This document shows positions 1-7,752 of a DNA stretch of 12,184 nucleotides, piece after piece (position 1 is the stretch's first letter; each line of letters begins with the position of its first letter). The stretch is from Anaerolineales bacterium UBA4823 (GTDB taxonomy: Bacteria > Chloroflexota > Anaerolineae > Anaerolineales > UBA4823), in NCBI GenBank assembly GCA_002402275.1, contig DHFN01000170.1, forward strand, positions 5,917 through 18,100, in the 5' to 3' direction. Made by a program: the position numbers and the translations under genes. The notes under the pieces were generated by a model. It was given only the letters and a program-made list of their open reading frames with translations, had not been told where the DNA came from and did no database searches.

Positions 1-233
1 GCTAATCCGATTAATCCAAACAGTAGGGCTGGGATCAGCAGCCAAATCAAGGCGATATCACTACCTACAGATGTCTGATTGGTTGTGGATTTGGTGCTGA
101 GAACAGCGATGATGACAATTATTCCAGCACTAATGCAGATTGGCAGGGTGATTTGCCAAAATGTTTCCCGACGGTGATTTTGGCTAGCCTCTGATTCTGG
201 TAATTGAATTTGCCGAATCGATTTGGTTTGCAT
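1..233 (-). CDS. Membrane protein of unknown function, N-terminal part (runs off the left edge)
   Basis: The reading frame opens with ATG at 233 and stays open for 77 codons plus two bases to the window edge, so the C-terminus is missing. The first 25 residues are polar and probably cytoplasmic, with a basic patch (HRRE) at about 20-23. Residues 26-46 form a hydrophobic helix, a short Ser/Thr/Asn-rich loop follows, and a second helix starts at about residue 60. I do not recognise the family. The gene lies 21 bases after the prmA stop on the same strand, so it may be read as the last gene of the hrcA-dnaK operon. There is no Shine-Dalgarno before the ATG; an extended -10 box lies just upstream, which suggests its own leaderless transcript. 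That it is coding is inferred from the open frame and the hydrophobic pattern; the function is unknown. Confidence 0.72.
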   Translation of the reverse strand, partial: MQTKSIRQIQLPESEASQNHRRETFWQITLPICISAGIIVIIAVLSTKSTTNQTSVGSDIALIWLLIPALLFGLIGL

Positions 234-239
234 ATAAAT

Positions 240-248
240 ATTGTAGCA
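240..248 (-). promoter_or_regulatory. Candidate extended -10 promoter giving a leaderless transcript of the membrane-protein gene
   Basis: Read on the minus strand, TGCTACAAT (TG, one base, then TACAAT at 245-240) is followed by six bases and then the ATG at 233. Transcription would therefore start at or next to the start codon. I see no good -35 at the normal distance, so the extended -10 would have to carry the promoter. The same layout recurs before recO and trmD. Confidence 0.4.
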
Positions 249-254
249 TAGACT

Positions 255-1196
255 CTAAACTAAACGCGCACTCAAAGCGACCCAATCCTCTAACTGACGA
301 GTGTGAATAGATTGAAAGTTATGGGACTTTAAAACCTTCTCAATATCAGGAGCTTGTTCAACCAGTATACCGGCTAAGATTATCCAACCGCCCAGTTGAA
401 CGGTCTTAGCTAGTCCTTGATCAAAAAGAGATAAGATAATTGGGGCTAAAATGTTCGCTACAACTAATTGTGCATGTTGAATTGAATAGTGAGCTGCGAG
501 GATTTGTTCTACCGATCCATTGGCACATTCTAGTTTGCTTGCGATGTTGTTCATTCGCGCGTTTTCCTGGGTTGCCCGAACCGCTAAGTCATCGGTATCA
601 ACCGCCAGAGCCATACTTGCCCCACATTTAAGAGCAGCAATGGATAAAATGCCTGATCCACAACCTATATCAATCATTTGAACAGGCTGCTGAAGGACAT
701 GCTCTGAATTTTGGGTAAAGAAATCCTCAATGATTTCAAGGCAGAGTTGTGTTGACGGATGGGTGCCAGTACCAAATGCCATGCCCGGATCCATCCGGAT
801 GGCAATCCGCTGAGGTTGAGGATTTTCTAACCAGGCTGGAACGATAATCAGATGATCGCCAATGGGGATAGGATGGTAATGGACTTTCCAAGCTTCTGAC
901 CAGTCGGTTTCTTTAAGATATTGATAATGAGGCGCAGGAATGGGTTGAATGCGCCCCAGATACCATAAGGCTTGTTCTAGTTCTTGCCTTTTTTGTTCTA
1001 ATTGGTCGTTCACTGGCAAGTAAGCACAAACCTTCATAATCCCAGTTGGGATCCCTTGCCCATCGGGGGTAAATCCACTGACTTCCGCCTCAATGGCAAC
1101 TCCGTTTGGAGCGAAGCGGCTTAATACTTCGGATATGGCTTCTGCTAATTCACCATTAACCCATAAGGCAACCTCGAGCCATTGATCTTGCTCCAT
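255..1196 (-). CDS. prmA: Ribosomal protein L11 methyltransferase PrmA
   Basis: PrmA is a cytoplasmic enzyme that uses S-adenosylmethionine to methylate amino groups of ribosomal protein L11. The 313-residue product has the family's usual length. The N-terminal part (about 1-120) fits the L11-recognition domain. The C-terminal Rossmann methyltransferase domain shows MDPGMAFGTGTHPST (about 135-149), the AdoMet-binding glycine motif DIGCGSGIL (176-184), the acidic residue D200 after the second strand, and the motif IV region VVANIL (245-250). The ATG at 1196 lies six bases after the dnaJ stop, and a G-rich stretch at the end of dnaJ (GGGCGGA) can act as ribosome binding site. The gene is last in the recognisable heat-shock operon, the position it also holds in Firmicutes such as Bacillus. 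The rsmE methyltransferase gene that often follows it there is not next in line; a membrane-protein gene is. Confidence 0.95.
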   Translation of the reverse strand: MEQDQWLEVALWVNGELAEAISEVLSRFAPNGVAIEAEVSGFTPDGQGIPTGIMKVCAYLPVNDQLEQKRQELEQALWYLGRIQPIPAPHYQYLKETDWSEAWKVHYHPIPIGDHLIIVPAWLENPQPQRIAIRMDPGMAFGTGTHPSTQLCLEIIEDFFTQNSEHVLQQPVQMIDIGCGSGILSIAALKCGASMALAVDTDDLAVRATQENARMNNIASKLECANGSVEQILAAHYSIQHAQLVVANILAPIILSLFDQGLAKTVQLGGWIILAGILVEQAPDIEKVLKSHNFQSIHTRQLEDWVALSARLV

Positions 1197-1202
1197 GTTC
1201 GA

Positions 1203-2336
1203 TTATCCGCCCATGGCTTCTTTTAGCCAATCCATGAAGCTCCGTTCCTGTGGGTGAGCATCTGTTCCAAGGCTTTTGGCAAGCTGTTCAAACAAATTTC
1301 TTTGCTCTATGGTTAAATGGGTTGGAATTGTTACGTTTACCATCACCAATTGATCCCCGCGCCCATTACTCCGTAAATGGGGAACTCCTTTTCCCTTCAT
1401 TCGGAGAACCTTACCTGGTTGGGTACCAGCTGGAATCCGGAGTTTTGCAGGTCCATCTACCGTTGGGATGTCAACATCAGCCCCTAATACTGCTTGAGCA
1501 ATATTGATATCAAGATCAAGTAAGATATCATTATCGCGGCGGCGGAAATATTTATGCGGTTGAACATTGATTGCAACATATAGGTTACCATTTGGACCTC
1601 CGTTTATGCCGGGTTGACCTTCGCCAGCTAAACGGATTTGGGTACCTGCGTCCACTCCACCAGGAATGCTGATCAATTTTTGGCGGGTGGTTCGTTCTAC
1701 CCCTTTTCCATGACACACATGGCAAGGTGTAGAGATGGTTTCGCCACTCCCACCGCAAGTTGGGCAAGTTGTAACTTGTACCATCGAGCCGAGCAAGGTT
1801 TGCCTTGCTTGACGAATCTCTCCGCTCCCATTACAGGTAGGACAGCGTGTGGGAGTAGTGCCAGGCTCTGCTCCGCTTCCATTGCATGCCTTGCATACTT
1901 CATCCCGGGTAATGGTGATTTCTTTTTCAATCCCAAACACAGCTTCTTCGAAAGTGAGATCCACTTGAATTTGCAGATCACCACCTCGACGAGGGGTGTT
2001 CCGATTACGACGGGAGGATGAACGGTTAAAGGATCCAAAGCCAAATAAATCACTGAATAAATCGGCGAAATCCGAAAAATCCACATTGGTGAAATCCGGC
2101 ATTCCGCCCATCCCTTTTAAACCCTCATGACCATAACGATCGTAAGTAGCCCGGCGTTCAGAATCGGATAAAACAGCATAAGCTTCATTCACTTCTTTAA
2201 ACCGTTCCTCGGCATCGGACTCTTTATTTACGTCGGGATGGTATTGACGCGCCAAACGACGGAAGGCTGACTTTAAGTCTTCCGCCGATGCATCGCGTGG
2301 AACTCCTAAAACTTCATAATAATCTCGTTTTGCCAT
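1203..2336 (-). CDS. dnaJ: Chaperone protein DnaJ (Hsp40, type I)
   Basis: DnaJ is the co-chaperone that delivers unfolded proteins to DnaK and triggers its ATP hydrolysis. The 377 residues show the full type I layout. The J domain (about 1-70) has the HPD tripeptide at 33-35. A Gly/Phe-rich linker spans about 72-103. The zinc-binding domain has four CxxCxGxG repeats at 148-155, 165-172, 191-198 and 205-212, all with both cysteines. C-terminal substrate-binding beta domains follow. The start at 2336 gives the canonical N-terminus MAKRDYYEVLGV. The spacing to the dnaK stop is 17 bases and the ribosome binding site is weak (AAAGA), so translation may partly depend on coupling to dnaK. Nothing is missing or unusual in the protein. 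Confidence 0.98.
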   Translation of the reverse strand: MAKRDYYEVLGVPRDASAEDLKSAFRRLARQYHPDVNKESDAEERFKEVNEAYAVLSDSERRATYDRYGHEGLKGMGGMPDFTNVDFSDFADLFSDLFGFGSFNRSSSRRNRNTPRRGGDLQIQVDLTFEEAVFGIEKEITITRDEVCKACNGSGAEPGTTPTRCPTCNGSGEIRQARQTLLGSMVQVTTCPTCGGSGETISTPCHVCHGKGVERTTRQKLISIPGGVDAGTQIRLAGEGQPGINGGPNGNLYVAINVQPHKYFRRRDNDILLDLDINIAQAVLGADVDIPTVDGPAKLRIPAGTQPGKVLRMKGKGVPHLRSNGRGDQLVMVNVTIPTHLTIEQRNLFEQLAKSLGTDAHPQERSFMDWLKEAMGG

Positions 2337-2353
2337 TCTTTATTAAGTCTTAA

Positions 2354-4264
2354 TTATACATTCCGAAATTCACCATCAACCACATCTTCACCGCTTCCGC
2401 TGGGAGGATTTCCTCCGGGTGTTTCATTTTGGGATCCGGGTGCTCCTTCAGCCTCGGGTGCACCGGTTTGATAAGCTGAGGCACCAATTTGTTGAATGAC
2501 TTGGAACAACTTATCCGTTTGCTGTTTAATCTCATCAACGTTGTCGCTATTCATAGCATTGCGTACTTTGGAAACTTGTTCCTCAACTTGCGTTTTGACA
2601 TCCGCTGGCACTTTATCGCCTAGGTCACGGAGTGCTTTTTCGGCGGTATAGATGGCGTTATCCGCGGCGTTGCGGGCTTCAATTAACTCTTTACGCTGGC
2701 GGTCTTCTGCTGCGTGGGTTTCTGCTTCTTTCCGCATCCGTTCTACCTCTGTCTCACTCAGACCAGAGGAAGCGGTGATCGTGATATTTTGACTGCGTCC
2801 AGTTGCTTTATCACTCGCGGTCACCTTGAGAATACCATTTGCATCTATATCGAAGGTGACTTCGATTTGGGGAACACCACGCGGAGCAGGTGGAATACCA
2901 TCCAAAATAAATCGTCCTAGAGATTTATTATCAGCTGCCATAGGACGTTCACCTTGGAGGACGTGAATTTCGACCTGATTCTGATTGTCGCTGGCGGTCG
3001 AGAAAACTTGTTGTTTACGAGTGGGTATGGTGGTATTGCGTTCGATCATTGGAGTCGCAACTGATCCTAAGGTTTCGATAGACAAAGTGAGGGGAGTCAC
3101 ATCGAGCAGCAGAATATCCTTCACTTCACCGCCTAAAACTCCAGCTTGGATAGCTGCGCCTACTGCTACAACCTCATCAGGATTAACCCCTTTGTGAGGT
3201 TCTTTTCCAAAGAGCTTTCGAACTGCTTCTTGAACTGCTGGCATGCGGGTCATACCTCCAACCAAGACCACCTCATTGATGTTACTAGGTTGAAGACCAG
3301 CATCTTTTAAAGCTTGGCGGACTGGACCTAATGAGCGCTCTATTAAATCCTGGGTTAGTTGTTCCAACTTCGCCCGTGTAAATGGCATGACTAAATGCTT
3401 TGGACCGCTGGCATCTGCGGTGATATAAGGCAGGTTTATTTCGGTCTGCATCATAGAAGAAAGTTCGATTTTGGCTTTTTCAGAAGCTTCTTTTAATCGT
3501 TGTAATGCCTGGCGATCTTTGCGTAAATCAATCCTGTTCTCGCGTTGGAATTCATCAGCAATGTAGTCTATGATGCGTTGATCAAAATCATCACCACCGA
3601 GGAAAGTATCCCCACTGGTTGACCGAACTTGAAAAACTCCTTCTCCAACATCAAGGATTGAAATATCAAATGTGCCGCCTCCTAGATCATAGACTGCAAT
3701 GACTTCGTCTTTCTTTTTGTCCAAGCCATAGGCTAAGGAGGATGCGGTGGGTTCATTGATAATTCGCAGAACCTCCAAGCCGGCTATTCTCCCAGCATCC
3801 TTGGTCGCGTTGCGTTGAGCATCATTAAAGTAAGCCGGCACAGTGATCACAGCTTGTGTGACTGGTTCCCCTAAATAAGCTTCTGCATCTGCTTTTAATT
3901 TCCCAAGGATCATGGCTGAAATTTCAGGCGGCGAGTACTCCTTTCCATCTAAAACAACCCGCATATCCCCATTGGATGCGGAGGTTACTTTGTAGGGAAT
4001 CCGAGTGAGCGCCTTTTTTACTTCCGCATCATCATAGCGCCGTCCCATAAACCTTTTGATGGAAAAGATCGTATTTTCTGGATTGACGACTGCCTGATTG
4101 CGGGCAACTCTTCCGACCAATCTCTCATGATTTTTATTGACAGCAACTACGGAAGGTACCAACCGTTCGCCTTCTGCAGAAGGAATGACGGTAGGTTCAC
4201 CTCCTTCCATGATCGCTACCACCGAATTCGTAGTCCCTAAGTCAATTCCAATAATTTTGCCCAT
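2354..4264 (-). CDS. dnaK: Chaperone protein DnaK (Hsp70)
   Basis: DnaK is the ATP-driven Hsp70 chaperone that binds exposed hydrophobic segments, working with DnaJ and the exchange factor GrpE. At 636 residues it has normal length. The phosphate-binding motifs are visible at 6-18 (GIDLGTTNSVVAI) and 193-200 (DLGGGTFD). The interdomain linker is VKDILLLDVTPL (381-392), followed by the beta substrate-binding domain and a helical lid. The tail after about residue 600 is rich in Gly, Pro, Ser and Glu and ends in VVDGEFRNV. The nucleotide-binding domain has the longer loop at about 76-98 that most Gram-negative DnaKs carry and Bacillus DnaK lacks. A strong ribosome binding site (GGAGGA, 4271-4276) lies six bases before the ATG, the best in the operon, which fits the need for high DnaK output. 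Confidence 0.98.
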   Translation of the reverse strand: MGKIIGIDLGTTNSVVAIMEGGEPTVIPSAEGERLVPSVVAVNKNHERLVGRVARNQAVVNPENTIFSIKRFMGRRYDDAEVKKALTRIPYKVTSASNGDMRVVLDGKEYSPPEISAMILGKLKADAEAYLGEPVTQAVITVPAYFNDAQRNATKDAGRIAGLEVLRIINEPTASSLAYGLDKKKDEVIAVYDLGGGTFDISILDVGEGVFQVRSTSGDTFLGGDDFDQRIIDYIADEFQRENRIDLRKDRQALQRLKEASEKAKIELSSMMQTEINLPYITADASGPKHLVMPFTRAKLEQLTQDLIERSLGPVRQALKDAGLQPSNINEVVLVGGMTRMPAVQEAVRKLFGKEPHKGVNPDEVVAVGAAIQAGVLGGEVKDILLLDVTPLTLSIETLGSVATPMIERNTTIPTRKQQVFSTASDNQNQVEIHVLQGERPMAADNKSLGRFILDGIPPAPRGVPQIEVTFDIDANGILKVTASDKATGRSQNITITASSGLSETEVERMRKEAETHAAEDRQRKELIEARNAADNAIYTAEKALRDLGDKVPADVKTQVEEQVSKVRNAMNSDNVDEIKQQTDKLFQVIQQIGASAYQTGAPEAEGAPGSQNETPGGNPPSGSGEDVVDGEFRNV

Positions 4265-4309
4265 AAATAATCCTCCAATTGTTTCAATTTATAAAATGGT
4301 CAAGGGGTA

Positions 4310-4846
4310 TTAACGAGCAACTCGTACCGAAGCGGGACGTAAGATGCGATCCCCTAATAAATAACCCTGTTTGACCACTTCGATGATATCTCCTTCAGAA
4401 TAACCTTCCACTTCTTCATGCGAAATGGCTTCATGTAAATTGGGGTCGAATTTTTGTCCACTGACATCCATTACTTTGACCCCTTCCGATTCCATGATTC
4501 CAAGTAACTTCCGATAAATCAGCTCTATACCTTCCGCCCATTCTGCGCCTTCTTTTCCTTTAGGGCAGTTTTTTAAAGCTCGTTCCAGATCATCTGCAAT
4601 ATCCAAAAATTTCTTGATAATATTTCCAGCAGCCAACTGATAGGCTTGAGATTGTTCACGTTCTATCCGTTTTTTATAATTGACAAATTCTGCCCGGCTA
4701 CGTTGCCATCCATCTAAATATTCACTGGATTTCTTTTCCAACTCTTCAATTTTACTCTTCAATTGCTCCTCCAAATTAGTTTCAGCCAGAGAAGCTTCCT
4801 CTTCTTGGTTGCCATGATTATTTTCGGGTATACCTTCTTCATTCAT
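4310..4846 (-). CDS. grpE: Nucleotide exchange factor GrpE
   Basis: GrpE is a homodimer that opens the DnaK nucleotide-binding cleft to release ADP. The 178-residue product begins with an acidic, disordered-looking stretch (about 1-25). A long heptad-like helical region (about 25-75) is expected to form the dimer coiled coil. The C-terminal beta domain carries the family signature region, FDPNLHEAI (about 132-140) followed by GYLLGDRILRPASVRVA near the end. The ATG at 4846 is preceded by AGGAG (4854-4858) at seven bases. The gene lies 39 bases after hrcA and 45 bases before dnaK, so the three are clearly cotranscribed. Confidence 0.97.
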   Translation of the reverse strand: MNEEGIPENNHGNQEEEASLAETNLEEQLKSKIEELEKKSSEYLDGWQRSRAEFVNYKKRIEREQSQAYQLAAGNIIKKFLDIADDLERALKNCPKGKEGAEWAEGIELIYRKLLGIMESEGVKVMDVSGQKFDPNLHEAISHEEVEGYSEGDIIEVVKQGYLLGDRILRPASVRVAR

Positions 4847-4885
4847 TGTTTTGCTCCTACACAGGAATAGTTTCTAGAGGTCAGT

Positions 4886-5920
4886 TTATTCCGAGTGTAG
4901 CTCGACCACTAAATCACTCAGTAATCCTGCCACAAATTGCACAGTAGAGATTGTCCTTCCGTAAGCCATCCGAATGGGACCTAATACTCCTAAGGCACCA
5001 GTTGCCAATCCGGGTGCACCATAACGTGCCAAAACCATAGAACAATCCCGCAGCTCTTCCCAAGTGCCTTCTCCGCCAATCAATACTTGAACACCGCCCA
5101 CATTTGTTGTTTCGATGGTTCGGGTCAATAAATCTTCTAATAAGGGGCGTTCTTCCAGAACCCTTAATGCGTTTCGAGCTGACTCGCTTTCTGAAAATTC
5201 CGGTTCGGCGAGAACTTGGGTCAACCCATCCCGATATACTTCGCCGCCTAAGATATGGCTCGAATGACGCAAATCCTCAATAATTAGTTTGGTGATGTCT
5301 TGTTCAAGTGCATCCAATTGAGAGGAATAAGCGTTAATTCTATCAAGATTTAATCCGCTTAATATTTGATTTAGGTGATCGGCGGTGGCACTGAGCAGTT
5401 CTTGGGAGACCGGTTCAGCTAACGTAAGCATCTGTTGCCGTACATCACCACCTGACATAACCAATACCATTAATACCTGCCGTCCACGGGTGTTAATCAG
5501 CTCCAGATGTTTAAATTGGGCTTGTTCAACATGGGGTGAAGTCACCAACGAGGCTGCCTTTGATTGATGGGCAAGGACGCTGGCAGCCAGACGCATCCAG
5601 CGATCGGGATCGTGACCGACTTGATAGAATTGATGGGCGATCATCCGTTTTGAATCGCTGGGGAGTTCAATATGCCCCATCAGTTGGCGCACAAAATAAC
5701 GGTAACCTTCTTCAGTGGGGATGCGACCCGCGGAAGTGTGAGGTTGCCTTAAATAACCAGCATCGGTCAGTTGTACCATTTCGTTTCGGATGGTAGCTGG
5801 GGAGGCATCCAAACGATAACGCTTTTGTAGATTTTCCGAACCGACCGGTTGAGCGGTTTCGATATAGTCCCGGATAACCAGTGCCAGGATTAGCTTTTGT
5901 CTCTCAGTTAGTTCAATCAT
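4886..5920 (-). CDS. hrcA: Heat-inducible transcription repressor HrcA
   Basis: HrcA binds CIRCE operators and represses chaperone genes until heat or unfolded protein withdraws GroEL support from it. The 344 residues match the family. An N-terminal winged helix (about 1-75) carries LTERQKLIL, the recognition-helix region ASPATIRNEM and the wing HTSAGRIPTEEGYRYF. A GAF-like dimerisation domain with the usual C-terminal half follows, including GGEGTWEELRDCSMVLARYG. The ATG at 5920 gives the canonical MIELTERQ start. There is no clear Shine-Dalgarno, and a perfect CIRCE begins 15 bases upstream, so the gene is autorepressed. It is the first gene of hrcA-grpE-dnaK-dnaJ-prmA, the order typical of Firmicutes and relatives. 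Confidence 0.97.
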   Translation of the reverse strand: MIELTERQKLILALVIRDYIETAQPVGSENLQKRYRLDASPATIRNEMVQLTDAGYLRQPHTSAGRIPTEEGYRYFVRQLMGHIELPSDSKRMIAHQFYQVGHDPDRWMRLAASVLAHQSKAASLVTSPHVEQAQFKHLELINTRGRQVLMVLVMSGGDVRQQMLTLAEPVSQELLSATADHLNQILSGLNLDRINAYSSQLDALEQDITKLIIEDLRHSSHILGGEVYRDGLTQVLAEPEFSESESARNALRVLEERPLLEDLLTRTIETTNVGGVQVLIGGEGTWEELRDCSMVLARYGAPGLATGALGVLGPIRMAYGRTISTVQFVAGLLSDLVVELHSE

Positions 5921-5934
5921 AATTCTTATTCAAA

Positions 5935-5961
5935 TTAGCACTCTCTTATTGAGAGTGCTAA
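5935..5961 (-). promoter_or_regulatory. CIRCE operator (HrcA binding site)
   Basis: TTAGCACTC (5935-5943), nine bases, GAGTGCTAA (5953-5961) matches the known CIRCE consensus at every position. The symmetry extends inward, so the full dyad has 11-bp arms (TTAGCACTCTC and GAGAGTGCTAA) around a 5-base centre. It lies between the predicted transcription start (about 5968) and the hrcA start codon. Bound HrcA would therefore block early elongation or initiation, and the RNA copy could fold into a hairpin near the start codon. Confidence 0.97.
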
Positions 5962-5974
5962 AATTACTCTTAAA

Positions 5975-6003
5975 ATGATACCATGTCGTGGTATTCACGT
6001 CAA
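5975..6003 (-). promoter_or_regulatory. Housekeeping-type promoter of the hrcA-grpE-dnaK-dnaJ operon
   Basis: On the minus strand, TTGACG (6003-5998) and TATCAT (5980-5975) are separated by exactly 17 bp, a good match to the vegetative sigma factor consensus. The start point would be near 5968, seven bases before CIRCE. The spacer also contains a 6-bp inverted repeat, ATACCA and TGGTAT (5978-5994), which overlaps the -10 box and has no assigned role. Confidence 0.88.
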
Positions 6004-6078
6004 GAATCAGGATCAGGTGTTATTCATTTTCTTACGCGAAATTAACAATCCAAGTGGATAGTGAAAGTACCTTTTAGT

Positions 6079-6789
6079 TTACCCCTTTGATATTTTCTGT
6101 TTTTGAGAATTTTGTTCTCTTAAATGGGCTAAACAATTTTGGAAATCCTCTGGATAAGGTGCTGTAAAATGCATTATTGTGTTGAAGACCGGGTGATTGA
6201 ATTCTAGTGCATAAGAATGCAATGCGAGATGATCAATGCCTAGTTGCTCAAATGAATATTTATTTTTATTATAGAGTGTATCCTGTAAGATTGGGAATCC
6301 GATTGAAGCGAGGTGAGCCCGGATTTGGTGAGTACGCCCAGTCCGGGGGATTATTTCAAGAAATGCCATCGAATTAAACATCTCAAGCATACGGCACTGG
6401 GTCAGGGCTGGTTTTCCTCCTTGAAGGTCAACGATTGTACGATGGTAGCGGTCACCATTAATCCGCAAGGGTGTTTGGATGGTTTTCATCCGCCAGGCTG
6501 GGCATCCATCCACAATCGTGTGATAGGTTTTCTTGATGAGATGCTGGTCAAATTGCATATTTAATGTCCGGTGGGCTTGTGCTGTTCGAGCTAGAACTAA
6601 AACACCACTGGTGTCTTTGTCGAGGCGATGGACGATCCAGAGTTCACCGTATTTTTCTGTAAGAAGACCAGCCACATGCGGTTCATTGCGATCATAACCA
6701 TCTGGCAAGGTTCGCAGCCCAGCTGGCTTATTGATCACGAGAATAGCTTCATCGCTATAAATTTCTAAGTTTTTGGATTTATTGGGCAT
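6079..6789 (-). CDS. RluA-family RNA pseudouridine synthase
   Basis: This enzyme isomerises specific uridines in rRNA or tRNA to pseudouridine. The catalytic motif HRLDKDTSG with its essential Asp lies at about residues 54-62 (Asp 57). The family's second landmark, RTGRTHQIRAHL, is at about 149-160. At 236 residues the protein is short and begins almost at once with the catalytic domain (INKPAGL at about 20), so it lacks the N-terminal S4 RNA-binding domain of RluC and RluD. It resembles the compact RluA or TruC type, and the target base cannot be told from sequence. I chose the ATG at 6789, with AAGGGA 12 bases upstream. A TTG at 6801 overlaps the trmD stop (TTGA) and would add four residues, but leaves no room between that ribosome binding site and the start. 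It is cotranscribed with trmD. Confidence 0.93.
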   Translation of the reverse strand: MPNKSKNLEIYSDEAILVINKPAGLRTLPDGYDRNEPHVAGLLTEKYGELWIVHRLDKDTSGVLVLARTAQAHRTLNMQFDQHLIKKTYHTIVDGCPAWRMKTIQTPLRINGDRYHRTIVDLQGGKPALTQCRMLEMFNSMAFLEIIPRTGRTHQIRAHLASIGFPILQDTLYNKNKYSFEQLGIDHLALHSYALEFNHPVFNTIMHFTAPYPEDFQNCLAHLREQNSQKQKISKG

Positions 6790-6797
6790 AGAAGGTT

Positions 6798-7574
6798 TCA
6801 ATCCCTTGATTCGTTATTTTCTGGTGGATTTTGGTTTTTCTCGATTTGAGATTGCTGCAAACTTTCTAAAAACCTCTGTTCTGTTTGTGTGAGTGTAGCT
6901 TTCTCGAATAAATCTGGTCTGCGTTGCCAGGTCCTTAGAAGGGACTGTTCACGCCTCCAACGAGCAATTTTGCCATGGTCTCCGGATAGTAAGATATCGG
7001 GGACTTTCCAACCGCGAAATTCTGGCGGACGGGTGTAATGTGGATACTCGAGCAAGCCCATGGCAAAGGAATCAGCCTGGGCGCCCATTGGGTCCCCTAG
7101 AACACCTGGTATGGGGCGGCTGATCGCATCTATCAAAATGAGCGCTGCTAATTCTCCACCTGTCAAAACATAATCTCCGATGGAAATTTCATCGCTCGCT
7201 AGATGTTCCCGAACACGTTCGTCTAGCCCTTCATAACGGCCACAGATTAGTGCAATCTGTGAGAGATGAGATAATTCCTCAGCAATTTGTTGGTTAAAGA
7301 GACGTCCTTGCGGAGTGAGCAGAATGACCGGACAAGGGGGTGGTGAACCAAGCACATCTTCTACAGCTGCGAAGATAGGTTCCACCTTCATCACCATGCC
7401 TCCGCCCCCACCATAAGGTTCATCATCGGTTGTTTGATGTTTATCGGTTGCCCAATGGCGGATATTGTGGAGATGAACTTCAATTAACCCCTTTTGGGAA
7501 GCCCGTTGAAGGATGCTGGTACTGAGATAAGGTTTGAAAACCTCTGGGAGAAGGGTGAAAACATCGAAACGCAT
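6798..7574 (-). CDS. trmD: tRNA (guanine-N1)-methyltransferase TrmD
   Basis: TrmD methylates G37 next to the anticodon of certain tRNAs with S-adenosylmethionine, which prevents frameshifting. The 258 residues have the full-length layout. The N-terminus is MRFDVFTLLPEVF. The trefoil-knot AdoMet site is built from LLTPQG (85-90), CGRYEGLDER (111-120) and SIGDYVLTGGELA (131-143). The interdomain segment with the catalytic Asp (ADSF, Asp 168) leads into EYPHYTRPPEFRG. In many bacteria trmD sits with rpsP, rimM and rplS; here none of these is adjacent, and an RluA-type enzyme follows with overlap instead. There is no Shine-Dalgarno before the ATG. A TAAAAT box (7586-7581) six bases upstream would give a leaderless mRNA, and a weaker upstream candidate is TTGAAA (7697-7692) with TTTATA (7674-7669). 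Confidence 0.96.
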   Translation of the reverse strand: MRFDVFTLLPEVFKPYLSTSILQRASQKGLIEVHLHNIRHWATDKHQTTDDEPYGGGGGMVMKVEPIFAAVEDVLGSPPPCPVILLTPQGRLFNQQIAEELSHLSQIALICGRYEGLDERVREHLASDEISIGDYVLTGGELAALILIDAISRPIPGVLGDPMGAQADSFAMGLLEYPHYTRPPEFRGWKVPDILLSGDHGKIARWRREQSLLRTWQRRPDLFEKATLTQTEQRFLESLQQSQIEKNQNPPENNESRD

Positions 7575-7714
7575 AGGTATATTTTAGTCTCAGTCGAATA
7601 TTATTGATAGGAATTAGGAGATGAAACATCATGATTTTTCAAAATAGCTGGAGGATAACTCAGCATTGTATAAAATGCCCAAATAAAATCGTTTCAATTT
7701 AGCTATCTTCCCAG
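7575..7714. other. Intergenic half next to trmD: only weak promoter candidates
   Basis: This AT-rich stretch holds no open frame longer than a few codons. On the minus strand it offers two possible trmD promoters: the leaderless TAAAAT at 7586-7581, and TTGAAA with TTTATA 17 bp apart at 7697-7669. A TATAAA on the plus strand at 7669-7674 has no partner -35 and no gene to serve. Nothing else is visible. Confidence 0.4.
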
Positions 7715-7743
7715 TTGACGTGCAAAAAGATTGAGATTATAAA
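7715..7743 (+). promoter_or_regulatory. Promoter of the homocitrate synthase transcript
   Basis: TTGACG (7715-7720) and TATAAA (7738-7743) are separated by exactly 17 bp and share the -35 sequence of the hrcA promoter. The predicted start is at about 7750. The distance to the start codon at 7935 leaves a leader of about 185 nt, which is long for a gene in this window. Confidence 0.8.
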
Positions 7744-7752
7744 AAGAGCAGA

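Noticed and set aside
6004..6078. A terminator between the RluA-type gene and the hrcA promoter
   Set aside because: The only dyad (ATCC and GGAT, four bases apart, on the minus strand) is short and has no T run after it. Readthrough from trmD-rluA into hrcA therefore cannot be excluded.
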